From: Terriglobia bacterium
GTDB lineage: Bacteria > Acidobacteriota > Terriglobia > JAJPHL01
DNA: 64,000 bases
Reading direction: 5' to 3'
Assembly: GCA_021325275.1 (NCBI GenBank)
Contig: JAJPHL010000002.1
Span: 62,001 to 126,000, forward strand
Of the stretch, positions 26,801 to 34,895 are shown one piece after another (the stretch's first letter is position 1; the number at the start of each line of letters is the position of its first letter). Below the pieces are notes generated by a model that ran no database searches, was not told the origin of the DNA, and worked only from the letters and a program-made list of their open reading frames with translations. The translations under genes were made by a program, and so were the position numbers.

Positions 26801-27010
26801 CGGAAGAACGCGGGACTCGATATCAGCGACCGCATCGCGATTACGTATCAGACGAATTCCGCGGTGCTGGAAGAAGTTTTCCAAACGTTCGGCGCATACA
26901 TCGCCGGAGAAACGCTCGCCGTGCGCTTGGAACCAGGAGATGCAACAGGCGGTGCGGAGATTTCGCTCGACGAGGGCGCGGTTCGCGTGAAAATCGAAAA
27001 AGCGTCTTAG
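23894..27010 (+). CDS. ileS: Isoleucyl-tRNA synthetase, type 2, with swapped HxGH motif (GVHH)
   Basis: The 1038-residue class I synthetase has a long connective editing domain and zinc-like clusters (CPRCG about 190, CWRCS about 390, CSKCG about 510). The catalytic signature at residues 55-58 is G-V-H-H, where class I enzymes have H-x-G-H; the first and third positions are exchanged. The KMSKS position at about 592-596 reads E-M-H-K-S, followed by KGN. The tRNA-binding helical domain begins near 690 and the last 180 residues match IleRS. Length and layout fit the type 2 (eukaryote-like) bacterial IleRS. The swapped motif has been described for a small set of type 2 enzymes and linked to very high mupirocin resistance. 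No T-box is visible upstream. Confidence 0.94.
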   Translation: MFERVDPALDIVNLEHDVLAFWERTRAFEKLRELRRGQPAWSFLDGPITANNPMGVHHAWGRTYKDVYNRYFAMTGHELRYQNGFDCQGLWVEVEVEKEFKFKSKREIEEFGLEKFINACKDRVRKYAAVQTKQSIRLGMWMDWDNSYFTMSDENNYAIWGFLKKCHSRGLLYKGQDAMPWCPRCGTGISEQERKEGYKRVDDTAIFARFPLHGRDREFLLVWTTTPWTLPANVAAAVNPELKYARARQHGDIYYLSVDCLHVLKEKGAYEVLGDVTGQEMVGWTYDGPFDELPVGETAKPGHRVIPWKDVAATDGTGIVHIAPGCGKEDFELGKEFQLPLLAPINEEGVYYPGYGFLEGKKAQEVAGLVQDSLKERGFYYKRETYTHDYPHCWRCSTALLFRAVSEWYIDMKWRDDIAANVERVTWIPEWGKDQENDWLKNMGDWMISKKRYWGLALPIFACQCGHFDVIGSKEELRERAVEGWAEFDGHSPHRPWVDAVKILCSKCGQKVSRITDVGNPWLDAGIVAYSTIPADQRSRWLPADLVLESFPGQFRNWFYALLAMSTMMNKDEAPFKTLVGYALVKDEKGEEMHKSKGNAIWFDDAADSMGADVMRWIYCKQTLTSNLLFGPNVADQTKRKFFRTLWNVYSFFVQYANADGFDAKAPAVPFAERPDIDRWLLSKLNALVADGAHVADFDIARVARAAEDFVEDLSNWYVRRNRRRFWRARSADDRDKLGAYQTLYETLVTLTKLLAPMIPFTCEAIYQNLAGNGSVHHCDYPKPSRESDATVMTDMDVALRVVKLALSLRESRKIRVRQPLAKLSVAPRSAGERAAVQRYESVILDELNIKKLEIASEAAALVDYKIRENRKSLGPRFGKQLGQIGKALAAMDPAAVARTVQAGGNVVLSVDGQTVTLEAADIFVEQQTRPGMAAAEDNGLVAALDLEVTPELKREGLARDTVRNLQEERKNAGLDISDRIAITYQTNSAVLEEVFQTFGAYIAGETLAVRLEPGDATGGAEISLDEGAVRVKIEKAS

Positions 27011-27022
27011 GCGGCGCATCCT

Positions 27023-27724
27023 ATGTTGGACATCGTGCTTCCGGTCCATAACGAAGCCGCAAGCATCGAAGCAACCATCCGCGAAATCTACGACACGATT
27101 TCTCCGAGCGTCCCCGTCCGGTTTGTGATCTGCGAAGATGGAAGCGCCGACAATACCAAAGAAGTGTTGACGCGCGTTTCCGAAAGCGTCCCCATGCGCT
27201 TGGACATGAGCGACCAGCGCAAGGGTTACTCGCGCGCGGTGATCGACGCCTTCCGCTTGGTGGAAGCGCCCTACGCGCTGGCGCTTGACTCCGACGGCCA
27301 GTGCGATCCGCGCGACTTCGCGGCGTTTTGGCCGCTGCGCGAACAGTACGACATCGTGATGGGCTGGCGCGTGCACCGCGCCGATCCGCTCGCGCGCAAG
27401 CTGATGTCGCGAGCGTTCGGGCTCGTGCACTGGACGCTATTCCGAACGCCGCTGCATGACCCCAGCTGTCCATATCTCTTGATCAACAAGCGCGTGCTCG
27501 ATCGCTTGATCCCAGAACTGGGAACCCTCAAGCAAGGATTTTGGTGGGAGTTTGTCGCGCGCGCGCAAGCGCACGGCTTCACGTTCCACGAGTTGCCGGT
27601 CGAACACCGGACGCGCGCCGCGGGAGTCACGCGCGTGTATACGGTCACGAAAATCCCGGGCATCGCCGTGCGGCACCTTTGGGGATTGGTCGAAATCTGG
27701 CGGCAGACGCGGAAATCTTCCTAG
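27023..27724 (+). CDS. Family 2 glycosyltransferase, DPM1-like
   Basis: The 233-residue protein has the GT-A core VLPVHNEAASIEATIREIYD, with acidic EDGSADNT and the DSDGQ (DxD-like, about 89-93) metal-binding site. The layout is that of dolichol-phosphate mannosyltransferase-like GT2 enzymes without the membrane tail. It presumably makes a polyprenyl-phosphate sugar. It starts 12 bases after ileS and is convergent with the cyclotransferase gene, overlapping its stop. Confidence 0.88.
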   Translation: MLDIVLPVHNEAASIEATIREIYDTISPSVPVRFVICEDGSADNTKEVLTRVSESVPMRLDMSDQRKGYSRAVIDAFRLVEAPYALALDSDGQCDPRDFAAFWPLREQYDIVMGWRVHRADPLARKLMSRAFGLVHWTLFRTPLHDPSCPYLLINKRVLDRLIPELGTLKQGFWWEFVARAQAHGFTFHELPVEHRTRAAGVTRVYTVTKIPGIAVRHLWGLVEIWRQTRKSS

Positions 27725-28470
27725 TGTCCCGCAGTTAACTGAATCTCAAAAAGTTTCGGCCACCATTTTCCCGTGACGAACAAACGCTTGCCCGCCGCGT
27801 CATAGGCGATCCCGTTGAGCACGTCGATGTGACCGGCTTGCTCTTGCGGCGTGAGTAGTCCGCTCAGGTCGATCCATCCGATCACGCGGCCGTCGCGCGG
27901 GGAAATGCGCACCATGCGATCGGTTTTCCAAACGTTCGAGTAAATCTCGCCGTTTACCCACTCGAGTTCGTTCAGTTGATCGACGCGACTCGCGCCGTCC
28001 CGCACTTCGATCTTTCGCGTCACGGCGAACGTCGCGGGATCACGGAAATAGAGTGTCGACGTGCCGTCGCTCATGATCAAGCTCTTGCCGTCGGTGGTCA
28101 GTCCCCAGCCTTCGGTGTCGTAAGTGAAGCGATTCAGCACGTCGAACGTTTTCAGGTCGTAAACCATCGCCAGTTTGTTCTGCCAAGTGAGCTCGTAGAG
28201 TTTTCCGCCGAGGATGGCAATGCCTTCGCCGAAAAAATCGGGCGGCAGCGAGCGATTCTGCACCACCTTGCCCGTTTCCAGCTCCACTTTGCGAATACTC
28301 GAGCGACCTAGCTCCCCCGTGCCTTCGTACAGGAATCCCTCGTAATAGACCAAGCCCTGCGTGAAGGCCTTACGATCGTGCGGATACGCGTGAATCACTT
28401 TGTACGACTGTACGGGCGCCGCGGCGATCGCAACAACCAGTAACAGGGCCGACGCAAGGGCGCGTTTCAT
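27721..28470 (-). CDS. Glutaminyl-peptide cyclotransferase
   Basis: ATG 28470 gives 249 residues with a signal peptide (ALASALLLVVAIAAAPVQS). The body is a five-bladed propeller as in the plant/bacterial glutamine cyclotransferase family: HDRKAFTQGLVYYEGFLYEGTG, EGIAILGGKLYELTWQN, EGWGLTTDGKSLIMSDGTS, LNELEWVNGEIYSNVW and HIDVLNGIAYDAAGKRLFVTGKWWPKLFEI. It converts N-terminal Gln to pyroglutamate on exported proteins or peptides. It is transcribed alone and divergently from the protease gene. Confidence 0.93.
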   Translation of the reverse strand: MKRALASALLLVVAIAAAPVQSYKVIHAYPHDRKAFTQGLVYYEGFLYEGTGELGRSSIRKVELETGKVVQNRSLPPDFFGEGIAILGGKLYELTWQNKLAMVYDLKTFDVLNRFTYDTEGWGLTTDGKSLIMSDGTSTLYFRDPATFAVTRKIEVRDGASRVDQLNELEWVNGEIYSNVWKTDRMVRISPRDGRVIGWIDLSGLLTPQEQAGHIDVLNGIAYDAAGKRLFVTGKWWPKLFEIQLTAGH

Positions 28471-28548
28471 GCAAACCACATTACCCCGGAATTATTCCTG
28501 CTTCAAGTTAGGGAGTTTTCCACGATCCGGCAAAGCGTGCGCCTACGA

Positions 28549-28554
28549 TACAAT
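28549..28554 (+). promoter_or_regulatory. -10 box of the protease gene
   Basis: TACAAT ends 7 bases before the GTG at 28562. No Shine-Dalgarno at usable spacing occurs, so a leaderless transcript is likely. The -35 is poor. Confidence 0.5.
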
Positions 28555-28561
28555 TGGGATT

Positions 28562-30214
28562 GTGGCAGTTTCAGGCGAACGGATTCTAGCGGCCGGCGCG
28601 GATGCCGCGGCGCAACTCTTGCGCAACGCGGGACTCGAAGTGGAAGAATGCTCCACGGCGCAGGCACTTGAGCGCGCCCCGGGCGTGGCGCTCGTGATCA
28701 CCGGGGGCGGGGAAGCATTTTCCTTACTGCCGGCATTGAAGGCGCTGAAACCCGCGCCGCGCGTGATCGTGCTGACCGCCGACGCCGCCCTAAAAATCCG
28801 CGCCCTCGACGAATCGGCCGACGACGCAGTGGAGGAATCCGCCGACCCCAGCGAATTTCTGGCGCGCGTGCGCGTGCAACTGCGCGCGCACCGTCATTCG
28901 GCGGAACTGGAAACGCAAACGCGAATTGCCGAAGAAGGTTTTGAAGTCGCACAGACGGCGTTTCGCGCGCTCGCGGTGACGGAACAAATGACCGAGGACG
29001 CCGCGTCGGTGCGCCGCTTGCTGAAACGCAGCGCGTACGCGATTTTGGCCGTCGCGGCCGCCGCGGCGCTGGTTATGGCCGTCCTCTCGCGCAGCGAACA
29101 GAGCCAACAGCGGACCTATCGCTCGATTGTCGACATGGAACGCCGCCTCGCACCGAAAACGCTGGTGCGCTTGGTTCCCACCGATCCCATCGCCGCGCAC
29201 CGCCAGGAAGTGGCCGATCAGTCTGAAGTGTTGAAGCAGAAAATCGCCGACGGCGCGGCGTCTGGCGCCGAGCCCGGCGACGTGGCCGCCCTGCGCAAGC
29301 AACTCGAAGAGACCGAACGCCATTTGCAGCGCGTGGAGGGCGAAGGACGCGCCGCGCGCGGAATCATCGCGACGTATTCTCCCAGCGTGTGCATGATCCA
29401 TGTAGTGGTGGGGTTTCGCGATCGCCAAACGGGGCGCCGTCTGCGGATCGATCCTTCCTCGATTGCCTCCGGTGCGGAAGCCCGCGACAAAGATGTGGCA
29501 GCGCGCATGAAGGAGCAGCGCTTTACGCTCGAGGGTCCCGGCCCCGAAGTTCACATGGATTTCTTCGGCACGGGATTTCTGGCCGGCGGCGGCCGAATTC
29601 TGACCAACCATCACGTTGCTGAGCCGTGGTGGGAAAACGACGAAATGCTCTCCACGCAAAAGGACAATCTGGAGCCGATCGTCGTGGAAATGGCGGCGTA
29701 TTTCCCAAACGATCCGCGGACGTATCGGGTGAAGGCCGCGCGGATTTCGCAGGCGGTCGATCTGGCGTTGCTGCAAGTCTCCGCGGCGGCTGGCAGCTCC
29801 GAGATGGCGACGCTCGCGGCACGGCCGGTGCCCGACCTCGACGGCAGCGAAGCGGGAGCCGAGAGCGGCGCGCCCGTTACGCTGATGGGCTATCCCACGG
29901 GGCTCGACGCGATTTTGGCGCGCACCAGCGACGCCACGGCCGACGCAATCCTGGACTCGAAGAACTCGTCGCACGACCTAATGGCAGAGTTGGCCCGGCG
30001 CCGGCTGATTCGGCCGATCTCGACGCAGGGCCACATCGGCGACGTCCTGAAGGACAAGATTGTCTACGACGCGGCGACCGGCGCGGGCGGATCGGGCGGT
30101 CCGCTCTTCAACAGCCAGGGAAAAGTGATCGGCGTGAATTTCGCAATCCTTGAAGGCTTCGGTGGATCGAACTTCGGCATTCCGATCCGCTATGCCGAGG
30201 CGCTGTTAAAGTAG
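28562..30214 (+). CDS. Pseudo-receiver/transmembrane/trypsin-like serine protease
   Basis: GTG 28562 gives 550 residues. Residues 1-110 look like a CheY-type receiver (RILAAGADAAAQLLRNAGL... VALVITGGGEAF ... RVIVLTADAALKIRAL) but the acidic cluster and phospho-Asp are missing (GGG at that site). A membrane segment lies at about 162-182 (AILAVAAAAALVMAVL), then a helical periplasmic region with coiled-coil-like heptads, then a trypsin/DegP-like domain: TGFLAGGGRILTNHHV (His), VDLALLQV (Asp), AGGSGGPLFNSQGKVIGVNF (Ser). No PDZ follows. It may be a membrane protease whose cytoplasmic domain binds a partner or is regulated without phosphorylation. Substrate is unknown. Confidence 0.82.
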   Translation: MAVSGERILAAGADAAAQLLRNAGLEVEECSTAQALERAPGVALVITGGGEAFSLLPALKALKPAPRVIVLTADAALKIRALDESADDAVEESADPSEFLARVRVQLRAHRHSAELETQTRIAEEGFEVAQTAFRALAVTEQMTEDAASVRRLLKRSAYAILAVAAAAALVMAVLSRSEQSQQRTYRSIVDMERRLAPKTLVRLVPTDPIAAHRQEVADQSEVLKQKIADGAASGAEPGDVAALRKQLEETERHLQRVEGEGRAARGIIATYSPSVCMIHVVVGFRDRQTGRRLRIDPSSIASGAEARDKDVAARMKEQRFTLEGPGPEVHMDFFGTGFLAGGGRILTNHHVAEPWWENDEMLSTQKDNLEPIVVEMAAYFPNDPRTYRVKAARISQAVDLALLQVSAAAGSSEMATLAARPVPDLDGSEAGAESGAPVTLMGYPTGLDAILARTSDATADAILDSKNSSHDLMAELARRRLIRPISTQGHIGDVLKDKIVYDAATGAGGSGGPLFNSQGKVIGVNFAILEGFGGSNFGIPIRYAEALLK

Positions 30215-30225
30215 CCGGTACGTCG

Positions 30226-30840
30226 TTATCGCTTGCCGCGTTTGCCGTTCGGATCAAAGAGAAACTCCAGATAGCGCCGCAAATGCTCCACACATCTCGC
30301 GATCACTTCGGGATCGGCGTTAGCCTTGGCGACGACTAACGCACCTTGAAACACCGCTTGCATGTGCAGAGCGAGCGTGTGGGCGAACCACGGAGCATCG
30401 ACGCCTCGTTCTTTCATCGCGGCGGCGATATCGGCTTCGACCATCGCGGTATGTTCCTCCATGGCTTTGGCGCAAGCTTGGCGGATCGCCGCGTGACTCT
30501 CGAACACCTCGCCAGCGACCATACCGATCGGTTCGCTGACGTCCGTGAGCGCCCCAGCAAGCTGTTGCTGGCGGAAATCCAGATAGGCAAACAGTCTGTC
30601 GATTGGTGTACCGACCGATCGGTATGTAGCGGACTCATAGAGCTTAGCCGTAGCTGATGCCGAGTGTTCTATGGCTGCGATGGCTAAATCGTCCTTGGTC
30701 TTGAAGTGATGGAAAAAACTACCCTTGGTAACGCCTGCGGCGGTGCAAATATCTTCGACCGAACTGGCGGCATACCCTTTGGTACGGATCGACTTAAGGG
30801 CGGCGTCCAGTAGCTTCGTACGGGACTCGGTGGCGCGCAT
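30226..30840 (-). CDS. TetR-family transcriptional regulator
   Basis: 204 residues from ATG 30840. The N-terminal helix-turn-helix runs from about 5 to 55 (TKLLDAALKSIRTKGYAASSVEDICTAAGVTKGSFFHHFKTKDDL). The ligand-binding helical part follows, with no recognised ligand. An operator-like palindrome overlaps its promoter, so autorepression is likely. No obvious target gene is adjacent; the genes on both sides run toward it or start far away. The in-frame TTG at 30855 lies in the promoter and is not a start. Confidence 0.9.
   Translation of the reverse strand: MRATESRTKLLDAALKSIRTKGYAASSVEDICTAAGVTKGSFFHHFKTKDDLAIAAIEHSASATAKLYESATYRSVGTPIDRLFAYLDFRQQQLAGALTDVSEPIGMVAGEVFESHAAIRQACAKAMEEHTAMVEADIAAAMKERGVDAPWFAHTLALHMQAVFQGALVVAKANADPEVIARCVEHLRRYLEFLFDPNGKRGKR
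30609..30624. promoter_or_regulatory. Operator-like palindrome inside the TetR gene
   Basis: TACCGACCGATCGGTA, halves matching at 7 of 8, resembles the operator overlapping this gene's promoter (30850-30865, 11 of 16 identical). A third short site ACCGATCGGT lies at 30523-30532. These may be secondary binding sites or codon coincidence. Confidence 0.35.
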
Positions 30841-30845
30841 GCAAA

Positions 30846-30874
30846 ACAATACCAACTGGTCGGTCTATTGTCAA
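30846..30874 (-). promoter_or_regulatory. Sigma-70 promoter and overlapping operator of the TetR gene
   Basis: On the minus strand TTGACA (30874-30869) is separated by exactly 17 bases from TATTGT (30851-30846). The spacer holds TAGACC...GGT, an imperfect palindrome that looks like an operator. The ATG at 30840 is 5 bases after the -10, so the mRNA would begin at the start codon. Confidence 0.7.
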
Positions 30875-30882
30875 GTCCGCCC

Positions 30883-31839
30883 CTACTCTGCGAAGTACAA
30901 GCGCCAGAATAGATCCTTGCCGCGATCATCTCGCTTAATCGCCTCCTCAGCTTCGCGAAGCGTGGGGATCACTGCGCTGAGATCGAACGGGAACGCATCC
31001 CGCATGGCTGACCACTGGCGCATCGCCCGGCCCACGCCGCGACACCAAGGGCCGGCTTGACCCCGCAGGATCGTTCGCGTGGCCCATAGAGCCTGCACCC
31101 ACGCGACGCGCGGCCACATTTCGCCGCTGGCGTATCGCGCCGCCAGCAGGAGCTGATGCGCCGTCATCCATTCGACCACTTTCGCCGGCATCCCATCACC
31201 CGACCCGCCGGAGCTCGCACCGCCCTCATGCCACGCCACGGCCATCGGTTCATACCAAGCGCGAAATCCGGCCAGCCGCGCCCGGAGGCAAAACTCGGCA
31301 TCTTCGAGATAGGCGAAGAAGCGGTCTTCCAGAACGCCGATCCGGCGAAACACATCCGCGGAAATCAGCGCGGCCGCAAAACACACTCCGAAGATCTCGC
31401 GGGGAACATCATAGGGAGCGCCGTCCGGCGCACCGTGACCCAGCCGCACTGCCGCAAGTCCCAGCGATAAAGCGTCGCCCGCTCCGTCGAGAAGCGCCGG
31501 CCGCCGCATCTGCAATGTGCGCCCGGTGCGCAGGTCGCCCTGCTCGCAGGCGCCCAGCAGCATTTGCAGCCACGCCGGATGCAGCACAACGTCGTTATTG
31601 AGAATCGCGATCCAATCGGCGCCCGCCGCCGCGGCGATCCCGCGATTCACGGCCGCCGCGAAACCATGATTGGCGCCCAAACGAATTTGGGCTAGCGTCT
31701 CGGAGCCGTCGGTCGATCCGTTGTCGACGACAATCACTTGATCGAACGGACGAATCTGTTCGCGCAGCGATTCCAGGCAGCGTTCGAGCCTTCCCGCGCC
31801 GTTCCAGTTGGGAATCACGGCGGCCACAACCGCCTTCAT
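30883..31839 (-). CDS. Family 2 glycosyltransferase
   Basis: ATG 31839 overlaps the stop of the upstream gene as ATGA, giving 318 residues. It has AVIPNWNGAGRLERCLESLREQ at the N-terminus, VDNGSTDGS and NNDVVLHP as the metal and nucleotide site, and GVLEDRFFAYLEDAEFCLRARLAG typical of rhamnosyl- or galactofuranosyl-type GT2 enzymes. It is the last gene of the minus-strand polysaccharide cluster. Donor and acceptor cannot be told. Confidence 0.9.
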   Translation of the reverse strand: MKAVVAAVIPNWNGAGRLERCLESLREQIRPFDQVIVVDNGSTDGSETLAQIRLGANHGFAAAVNRGIAAAAGADWIAILNNDVVLHPAWLQMLLGACEQGDLRTGRTLQMRRPALLDGAGDALSLGLAAVRLGHGAPDGAPYDVPREIFGVCFAAALISADVFRRIGVLEDRFFAYLEDAEFCLRARLAGFRAWYEPMAVAWHEGGASSGGSGDGMPAKVVEWMTAHQLLLAARYASGEMWPRVAWVQALWATRTILRGQAGPWCRGVGRAMRQWSAMRDAFPFDLSAVIPTLREAEEAIKRDDRGKDLFWRLYFAE

Positions 31840-32510
31840 CGCGCGAACCTCTTTTTGAACAGAAACGCCATGTTGCGCACGCCGTCGCGCCACGGTTCGA
31901 GTTTTTTCTCGCCCAAACGCGTCGAGTAGTTGATGATGATCTCGCGAAAACGGATGTCGCGGTTTCGGAGCGCCTCAATCTTGATTTCCTCGCTGAACGC
32001 CATGCCGTCGCTTTCCAATTTCATCAGCGGCAAAATGCGCCGCGCGAAGACCCACATGCCCGATTGCGAGTCTTTCACCCAGCGCAGAAACAAAATCGAC
32101 AGCACCAGCGACAACGCCCAGTTGCCGAAGCGATGTTTCCAGCTCATCGCCGCGCTGGTCTGCACGGGAAAGCGCGAGGCGTTCAGGAAATCGGCCTGCA
32201 GATGCTCGAACGCTTCGAGGAGATAGGAAATCCCGTCGACCGGATATGAATGATCGCCGTCGAGCGTGACGATCACGTCGCCCGTGGCGTGCTGGAATCC
32301 GCGCTTGTACGCGCGGCCGTAGCCGCGGACGTCTTCGCGGATCACTTCCGCGCCGAAACCGCGCGCCACGTCCGCCGTGCGGTCGGTGGACCCGTTGTCG
32401 ACCACGATAATCTGGTCGACGAACTTCGGCATGCGTTCGAGCACGCGCGCGATTCCCTCCTGCTCGTCGAGGCAAGGGATGATGACGGTAACGGAGTGGT
32501 TTTTGTACAC
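31836..32510 (-). CDS. Family 2 glycosyltransferase (polyprenyl-phosphate sugar synthase-like)
   Basis: The 224-residue protein has VTVIIPCLDEQEGIARVLERMPKFVDQIIVVDNGSTDRT, GYGRAYKRGFQHATGDVIVTLDGDHSYP (DxD), and no C-terminal membrane helices beyond one hydrophobic stretch (WALSLVLSILFL about 132-143). The layout is that of DPM1-like synthases that load undecaprenyl phosphate with a sugar. It lies 3 bases after the bifunctional glycosyltransferase gene. Confidence 0.88.
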   Translation of the reverse strand: MYKNHSVTVIIPCLDEQEGIARVLERMPKFVDQIIVVDNGSTDRTADVARGFGAEVIREDVRGYGRAYKRGFQHATGDVIVTLDGDHSYPVDGISYLLEAFEHLQADFLNASRFPVQTSAAMSWKHRFGNWALSLVLSILFLRWVKDSQSGMWVFARRILPLMKLESDGMAFSEEIKIEALRNRDIRFREIIINYSTRLGEKKLEPWRDGVRNMAFLFKKRFAR

Positions 32511-32513
32511 GGC

Positions 32514-34895
32514 CTATTGTGCCGGACGCGCGCGTTCCAGCGCCGCGCGGTATGACGCTTCCAAATTCTCGATCACGATACTCCAATCCCAACTCTTTTC
32601 GGCAGCGGCGCGGGCGGTTCGCGCGATTTCCATCGCGCGCACAGGATCATTGAACAACCCCGCGGCCGCGGCGGCGAACCCCGCGCCGTCGCGCGCCAGC
32701 AGCAACTCGCGGCCGTCCGTGCAATCCAAACCCTCCGCGCCCAGCGGCGTCGCGATCACCGGAATGCCCGCCGCAAACGCCTCCAGGATCTTTACCCGCA
32801 CGCCCGATCCCGCGAAGATGGGACATAGAAACACCGAGTAGCGCTCAAGAGGTTCCCGAATCTCCGCCACGCGACCAAGAAATCGCACGCCTTCGCTCGA
32901 AGCCAGCGCTTCCACTTCCGGAGTCGATTCAGCGCCGGCCACCACGAGTTCCGCGCCGGGGCACGCCTTACGCAGTTGCGGCAACATGCGTTGCACAAGG
33001 AATCGCAGCGCCTCGACGTTCGGCGCATGCTGAAAGTTTCCGATGAACAACGCCGTGCGGGCTTCACGACCCTCGAAAACCGGTTGGTGACCCGCGACGT
33101 TGACGGCTGCGCGGCACTCGGAACGCACGCGTGGCGATCCGCCGTTGCGACCGAGCACGCTTTCCAGCAGCCGCCCGTCGTATTTCGAGCAGGCATGGAC
33201 TTCGTCCATGCGGCGCAACATCCGCGGCTCATATTGCAAGGCACGCAACCACTCCACGAACGCCTCGCAGAACTCGCCGGCGCGGCGCGCGCGCAGCATC
33301 CGCCGCCGCGTCGCTTGAAAATATACGTCGTGCTCGAACAGCACGGTGGGCGTGTGCGCGAGCCCGCCGCCGTATTGTCCCAGTTGCGTGTACTCGATCT
33401 GCAAGATGTCGGCGTCGGAGCGAAACAACGCGCGCTGCACTCGCCGGCGGAAATCATCGCTCGAAAAACAACGAACCGCGTACGGCGTGAGTCCCAAGAA
33501 ATCGCCGCGGGGGCGATGCGGGCGATGCACGCACTCCACCGTGGCCGCATATTTTTCGAGATGCCGGTTCGTCTCCACTTCCTCCTCGCGATCGACGAAC
33601 GCCAGCACATGCACGCGGTGGCGCTGCGAGAGCGCCTTCACTGCTTGATACATGAAAACGCCGCCGCCGTGCGTCGGCGGATAGAGAGAGTACGGTGAGA
33701 CGAAGAGAATATCAAGCGGACCCGCGCCGGCAGGCCGCGCCGGCAAAAAGCGATCGCGATAAAAGCCCGCCTGGCTGCGATTCATCGCCTCCACGTCACC
33801 GATTGTTGCCAGCGATCGCGCTTGCCAGCGCGCGGCCAACGCAACGCCCCAGCGCCGCAACGCGCCCGCGTATCCCGCCAGCGTCGCGCGGGTCGGCGAT
33901 TCCCCGGCGAGCAGCGAGACAATGGGGCCGAACCACAGAAACAGGAAATGCTCGGCCAGCAGCCGCCAGGAGTGAATGTTCTTCCACACCATCAACACGT
34001 GATTGCGCTTCAGCACGGCGTCGATCTCAGCCGGGGAAAAGCGTTTGCCGATCGTCCCGCGATGCTCGTGATAGACGACGGCCGCCGGCTGATAGAGCAC
34101 TTGCCATCCGCGCTTCCACGCGGCGTAAGAAAGATCGGTGTCCTCAATGTAGAACGGATGAAAGAGCGAGTGAAATCCGCCCAGTTCCAAAAACATTTCG
34201 CGATCGTACGCCGACGATCCGCCGCCCGCGTAAAACGCGGGATAAACGCCGGGTGTTTCCTCGATCAAGTGGCCGACACGAAACAATCCTCCTTGGAACG
34301 AGCCTTCCGTGAGTCCCGTTTCCTCGCGGCGTTTGTTGGGATCCGAGAAAAAAATCTGCGCGCTTACGGCGAAGACGCCGGGTGATCCCCGAAAGCCTTC
34401 CAGTAGTCGCTGAAACGTGTCGGGCATCACACGCATATCGTTGTTCAACACCACCACGATGTCGTTTCGCGCCGCGGCGACGCCCGCATTGTTCCCGCCG
34501 CCAAAGCCGAGATTCTTTTCGAGCGCCAGCAAGCGCACCGTCGGGAAGGCGCGGTGAACGTATTCGGCGGTTCCGTCTTCGCTGGCGTTGTCGACGACGA
34601 TCACTTCGTTGTCGGGATGGAAGCGCGCTGCCACGACCACCGACGGCAAGTATTTTTCGAGGAGATCGCGTCCGTTCCACGTGGGAATCACGACGCTGAC
34701 AGCGTTTTCGCGGCGGGTCTTTTTCGGCGGAAGCATCGCGCGCCTGCCGAACAAAACCCACGCGAGATCGGCAACCAGAAAGCTGATCGCGTTCACAAGC
34801 AGCACGAACGGCATCAGCAGCAATGCCAAGAAGACGAGGAGCGCACGGAGAACAATCACGGAGTTGCTCCCAACTTTCGGCCGGTGCGATGCCAC
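32514..34895 (-). CDS. Bifunctional glycosyltransferase: GT2 and GT4-like domains
   Basis: The 793-residue protein starts with two adjoining membrane segments (about 13-55), then a GT2 domain (about 68-320: VVIPTWNGRDLLEKYLPSVV, VDNASEDGT, LNNDMRV, FYIEDTDLSYAAWKRGW), a linker, and a GT-B domain (about 395-785) with DILFVSPYSLYPPTHGGG at its start and ending in the FLCPIFAGSGVRVKILEAFAAGIPVIATPLGAEGL nucleotide-sugar loop of GT4. It can add two residues in one pass. It overlaps the upstream methyltransferase gene by 40 bases. Confidence 0.9.
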   Translation of the reverse strand: MASHRPKVGSNSVIVLRALLVFLALLLMPFVLLVNAISFLVADLAWVLFGRRAMLPPKKTRRENAVSVVIPTWNGRDLLEKYLPSVVVAARFHPDNEVIVVDNASEDGTAEYVHRAFPTVRLLALEKNLGFGGGNNAGVAAARNDIVVVLNNDMRVMPDTFQRLLEGFRGSPGVFAVSAQIFFSDPNKRREETGLTEGSFQGGLFRVGHLIEETPGVYPAFYAGGGSSAYDREMFLELGGFHSLFHPFYIEDTDLSYAAWKRGWQVLYQPAAVVYHEHRGTIGKRFSPAEIDAVLKRNHVLMVWKNIHSWRLLAEHFLFLWFGPIVSLLAGESPTRATLAGYAGALRRWGVALAARWQARSLATIGDVEAMNRSQAGFYRDRFLPARPAGAGPLDILFVSPYSLYPPTHGGGVFMYQAVKALSQRHRVHVLAFVDREEEVETNRHLEKYAATVECVHRPHRPRGDFLGLTPYAVRCFSSDDFRRRVQRALFRSDADILQIEYTQLGQYGGGLAHTPTVLFEHDVYFQATRRRMLRARRAGEFCEAFVEWLRALQYEPRMLRRMDEVHACSKYDGRLLESVLGRNGGSPRVRSECRAAVNVAGHQPVFEGREARTALFIGNFQHAPNVEALRFLVQRMLPQLRKACPGAELVVAGAESTPEVEALASSEGVRFLGRVAEIREPLERYSVFLCPIFAGSGVRVKILEAFAAGIPVIATPLGAEGLDCTDGRELLLARDGAGFAAAAAGLFNDPVRAMEIARTARAAAEKSWDWSIVIENLEASYRAALERARPAQ

